A stretch of DNA of 64,000 nt from Flavobacteria bacterium BAL38 (GTDB lineage Bacteria; Bacteroidota; Bacteroidia; Flavobacteriales; Flavobacteriaceae): NCBI GenBank assembly GCA_000169355.1, contig AAXX01000003.1, positions 62,001-126,000 on the forward strand, written 5' to 3'. Every line of letters starts with the position of its first letter. Position 1 is the first letter of the stretch. Shown here in pieces: positions 62,915 to 64,000 of the stretch. The notes under the pieces were generated by a model. It ran no database searches. It was not told the DNA's origin and was given only the letters and a program-made list of their open reading frames with translations. Position numbers and translations under genes: made by a program.

Positions 62915-64000
62915 TTAAAATTGTTTTAATGTTTTGTTTATTTCTTCGTTAATCATTGCCGCAAATTGCTCAATAGTTACCGATATATTTCCTTTTCCTT
63001 CTTGTCCGCGTTGTCTCACAGAAATCGTTCCGTTTTTCTCTTCTTCCTCGCCAACAATCAGCATAAACGGGTATTTGTTCATCTCCGCTTCTCTAATTTT
63101 CTTCCCGATTGTTTCATTTCGGTTGTCAATTAGGGCGCGAATTTCGTGATTTTCTAGCAAATCTAAAACTTTTTTCGCATAATTTTCATATTTCTCACTC
63201 AAAGACAAGATTATAGCCTGTTCTGGCATCAACCAAATTGGGAAATTTCCTGCAGTGTGTTCCAATAAAATAGCGATAAAACGTTCCATCGAACCAAAAG
63301 GCGCTCGGTGAATCATTACAGGTCTATGTAATTTGTCGTCAGATCCTTTATAAGTTAATTCAAAACGCTCTGGTAAGTTGTAATCTACTTGAATTGTTCC
63401 TAATTGCCAACTTCTGCCTAAAGCATCTTTTACCATGAAGTCTAATTTCGGACCGTAGAAAGCGGCTTCACCAGCTTCTATTACATAATTCAATCCTTTG
63501 TCTTTTGCTGCGCTAATAATTGCATTTTCTGCTTTTTCCCAGTTTTCAACGCTACCTATATATTTATCCGGATTATCTAAATCACGAACGGAAACTTGTG
63601 CTGTAAAGTTTTCAAATCCTAACGAACCAAAAACATACAATACTAAATCAATTACATTTTTAAACTCAGTATCTAATTGATCAGGTGTACAAAAAATATG
63701 CGCATCATCCTGAGTAAATCCTCTAACACGAGTTAAACCATGTAATTCTCCCGATTGCTCATAACGATAAACCGTTCCAAATTCAGCATAACGCTTTGGT
63801 AAATCTTTGTACGACCAAGGTCTTGCATTATAAATCTCACAGTGGTGTGGACAGTTCATTGGTTTTAACAAAAACTCTTCGCCTTCCGCTGGTGTATGAA
63901 TGGGTTGAAAACTATCCGCACCATATTTAGCATAGTGTCCAGAAGTTACATACAAGTCTTTCATCCCAATATGAGGTGTTACTACTTGCTCGTAACCTGC
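62915..64000 (-). CDS. thrS: Threonyl-tRNA synthetase, partial
   Basis: The 3' part (~362 codons) of a ~640-aa class II synthetase; the gene continues past the window edge. The frame is open to base 64000, where it reads [12 protein letters not shown] before [15 protein letters not shown]. It covers class II motif 2 ([31 protein letters not shown]), zinc ligands (C of MNCPHHCE, and His further on) and motif 3 ([18 protein letters not shown]). The anticodon-binding domain ends at the stop. It charges tRNA-Thr and begins the translation operon. Confidence 0.97.
   Translation of the reverse strand, partial: AGYEQVVTPHIGMKDLYVTSGHYAKYGADSFQPIHTPAEGEEFLLKPMNCPHHCEIYNARPWSYKDLPKRYAEFGTVYRYEQSGELHGLTRVRGFTQDDAHIFCTPDQLDTEFKNVIDLVLYVFGSLGFENFTAQVSVRDLDNPDKYIGSVENWEKAENAIISAAKDKGLNYVIEAGEAAFYGPKLDFMVKDALGRSWQLGTIQVDYNLPERFELTYKGSDDKLHRPVMIHRAPFGSMERFIAILLEHTAGNFPIWLMPEQAIILSLSEKYENYAKKVLDLLENHEIRALIDNRNETIGKKIREAEMNKYPFMLIVGEEEEKNGTISVRQRGQEGKGNISVTIEQFAAMINEEINKTLKQF

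Noticed and set aside
1..64000. tRNA or rRNA genes
   Set aside because: I scanned intergenic spaces by eye for T-loop-like GTTCGAATC patterns and rRNA signatures and saw none; a tRNA-finding program was not available.

Overview
The window is AT-rich chromosomal DNA from a member of the Bacteroidota, almost certainly Flavobacteriaceae and probably Flavobacterium or a close relative. This rests on gene content and order (rsfS-ftsH-LUD-cdsA-psd, zapA-6S RNA-rny, split transketolase, fused ResB/CcsA, T9SS sorting domain, TonB receptor with carboxypeptidase-like domain), on promoters of the TTG-N19/20-TAnnTTTG type, and on starts preceded by A-rich leaders rather than Shine-Dalgarno sequences. No tRNA, rRNA, prophage, transposase or CRISPR array was seen.

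Layout. 1-1040: a GxxExxY (PD-(D/E)XK-like) gene between two inverted arrays of short repeats, one with a 178-bp tandem repeat. 1.0-4.7 kb: aroQ, three small outer-membrane beta-barrels, a XerC/D recombinase. 4.9-7.2 kb: rny, a 6S RNA, zapA and a coiled-coil gene. 7.5-12.4 kb: M23 peptidase, TonB-dependent receptor and a lipoprotein. 12.6-19.1 kb (minus strand): DUF2971, MsbA-like ABC exporter, phosphosugar mutase, ORF6N protein, glycosyltransferase, DUF4199. 19.3-26 kb: L31, GlmU-like protein, mtaB, small acetyltransferase, hydrolase, lytic transglycosylase, half-size TauE/SafE, L34. 26.2-29.1 kb: carB without its allosteric domain. 29.2-30.4 kb: three small genes of a possible stress cluster. 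30.5-36.1 kb (minus): rsfS (frameshifted), ftsH, LUD, cdsA, psd, acyl-CoA-binding protein and a lipoprotein superoxide dismutase. 36.1-43.1 kb: birA, ccsBA, glutathione peroxidase, GNAT, menD. 43-46.3 kb: a T9SS cargo protein and split transketolase. 46.7-53.8 kb: tgt, a frameshifted lptF/G permease, EamA transporter, accA, dnaB and a secreted protein. 53.8-59 kb: DUF1569 gene and a cyanophycin locus (cphA, cphB, isoaspartyl peptidase). 59.2-64 kb: rlmF, two orphan exported proteins, then rplT-rpmI-infC-thrS, with thrS cut by the window edge.

How genes work together. The minus-strand run from rsfS to the dismutase couples membrane-lipid synthesis (CdsA, Psd, ACBP) with membrane proteolysis (FtsH). 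The cphA/cphB/isoaspartyl-peptidase set would make cyanophycin, cut it to beta-Asp-Arg, and split that into Asp and Arg. zapA and its coiled-coil neighbour share a promoter, with 6S RNA downstream. thrS-infC-rpmI-rplT is the classical translation operon; its infC appears to start with AUA, as expected if IF-3 controls its own synthesis.

Main points for a second look: the inverted repeat arrays around the GxxExxY gene; two single-base frameshifts in rsfS and one in the lptF/G gene (decay or sequence error); the AUA start of infC; a queuine tRNA-ribosyltransferase without its zinc cysteines; the cyanophycin locus; and several families of short palindromic intergenic repeats.
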